Positions 57,200-58,000 of a stretch of DNA of 58,000 nucleotides are shown piece by piece. Every line of letters begins with the position of its first letter. The stretch's first letter is position 1. The translations under genes and the position numbers were made by a program. The notes under the pieces were generated by a model. The model did not search any database and was not told the DNA's origin. It saw nothing but the letters and a program-made list of their open reading frames with translations. The DNA comes from Adiantum capillus-veneris (taxonomy: Eukaryota; Streptophyta; Polypodiopsida; Polypodiales; Pteridaceae): contig CM043963.1 in assembly GCA_014529385.2 (NCBI GenBank), positions 104,206,912-104,264,911 on the forward strand. The letters run 5' to 3'.

Positions 57200-57729
57200 T
57201 TCATTGACATGCACTAAAATTTAACCTAAATCTAATATAATCTTAAATCAAACATAAATCTATATCTAATCTAATCTTAAACTCAAAATGGACCTAAATC
57301 TAATCTAATCTTAAATCTAACCTAAACCTAAATGTAATCTAACTTAAATCTAAATTTAATCTAGTTAAGCTTAAATCTTGTCTTAATCTTAAATCAAATC
57401 TAATCTAATATTAAACTCAACATAAACCTAAATCTAATCCAATTTAAATCCTAAACCTAAATGTAATCTAACTTAAATCTAACATAGCTAGCCAATCTTT
57501 AATATTGTCCTAATTTTAAATCAAACCTAATCTTAAACTAACGTAAATCTAAATCTAAACTAATATTAAACTCAACATAAACATAAATCTAAATGTAACC
57601 TAACCTAATCTAATCTAATCTTAACCTAATCTGTCTCTCTCTCTTTGTTTTCTCCCCTTACGTCTCTCTTTCATCTTCTCTCCTTGTCTCTCTCTTTGGT
57701 TTTTTATTCTCTCTCTCTTTTCTTTGTTT

Positions 57730-57780
<51 letters not shown>

Positions 57781-57790
57781 AAAGACACAA

Positions 57791-57861
<71 letters not shown>

Positions 57862-57934
57862 GAGAGAGAAAGAGTGGAAGGGAATATGAGAGAGAGGAGC
57901 GGAAATGAGCATACCTGGCTCTCCTTCTTGTCCT

Positions 57935-57985
<51 letters not shown>

Positions 57986-58000
57986 AAGAAAGAGAGGGAG
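57200..58000 (+). repeat. Compound microsatellite repeat element, copy 2, cut by window end
   Basis: 57210-57630 is an irregular array of CCTAAATCTAATCTAATCTT-type units. Then come CTCTCTTTGTTTTCTCCCCT, (CT)n (57735-57778), GACACAATGTGTG with (TG)n, (GA)n, GAGCATACCTGG(C)TCTCCTT and (GT)n. The order of unique spacers is the same as at 19380-19800. Confidence 0.85.

Noticed and set aside
57210-57630. Interstitial telomere repeat
   Set aside because: Units are CCTAAATCTAATC-like and irregular; no run of TTTAGGG or CCCTAAA is present.

Overview
The window is nuclear DNA of a land plant with a large, repeat-rich genome. Evidence: spliceosomal introns (GTAAGT...polypyrimidine-AG), a CACTA transposase with a DUF4218 block, a Mutator-like transposase with a SWIM zinc finger, Ty1/copia and Tat-clade Ty3/gypsy elements, and long GA/CT, GT and C/G runs. 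A fern or other seedless plant is my best guess, but the sequence alone does not prove it.

1-18300: a repeat-plus-gene domain. A satellite-like sequence built on TTGGACAAGTGGTGGACCTT forms plus-strand arrays at 1-3560 and 6800-8720, and inverted arrays at 12310-14945 and 16890-18290. Four coding blocks lie between or beside them, all on the plus strand: a ParB-like gene with a DNA-amino-methyltransferase-like C-terminus (3639-6299), a broken SET-domain gene (8888-9445), an intact FCP1/HAD-like ORF (10286-11311) and a second, frameshifted FCP1-like block (15289-16066). Each block opens just after a splice acceptor, so much of the satellite appears to lie in introns or UTRs. The overall shape resembles a foldback element carrying chromatin- and DNA-modification-type genes.

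18300-24660: mostly non-coding, with compound microsatellites. It holds one compact, intact secreted cysteine-rich protein gene with a TATA-like box (22521-22934, minus).

24670-32031: a degenerate Mutator-like transposase (minus), then a 5'-truncated Ty1/copia element (plus) with a 3' LTR. The copia pol is one open frame broken only by three TAG codons.

32032-48447: two related copies of a Tat-clade Ty3/gypsy element (minus), each missing its 3' part. The first is joined to the copia LTR. The second is joined to a multi-exon ParB-like gene fragment (41811-43785). Both copies carry four extra ORFs between LTR and gag that form two paralogous pairs, and the larger pair begins with an F-box-like stretch.

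48448-53975: an LTR-bounded element with gag but no recognisable pol. 53976-56503: a decayed CACTA transposase (minus). 57200-58000: a second copy of the microsatellite-bearing repeat seen at 19380.

Premature stops in unrelated elements (Mutator, copia, gypsy, gag-only) are strikingly often TAG, many where CAG is the likely parent codon. This fits decay through CHG methylation. Most protein-coding sequence is transposon-derived. The least transposon-like genes are the Cys-rich secreted protein and the ParB/SET/FCP1 group.
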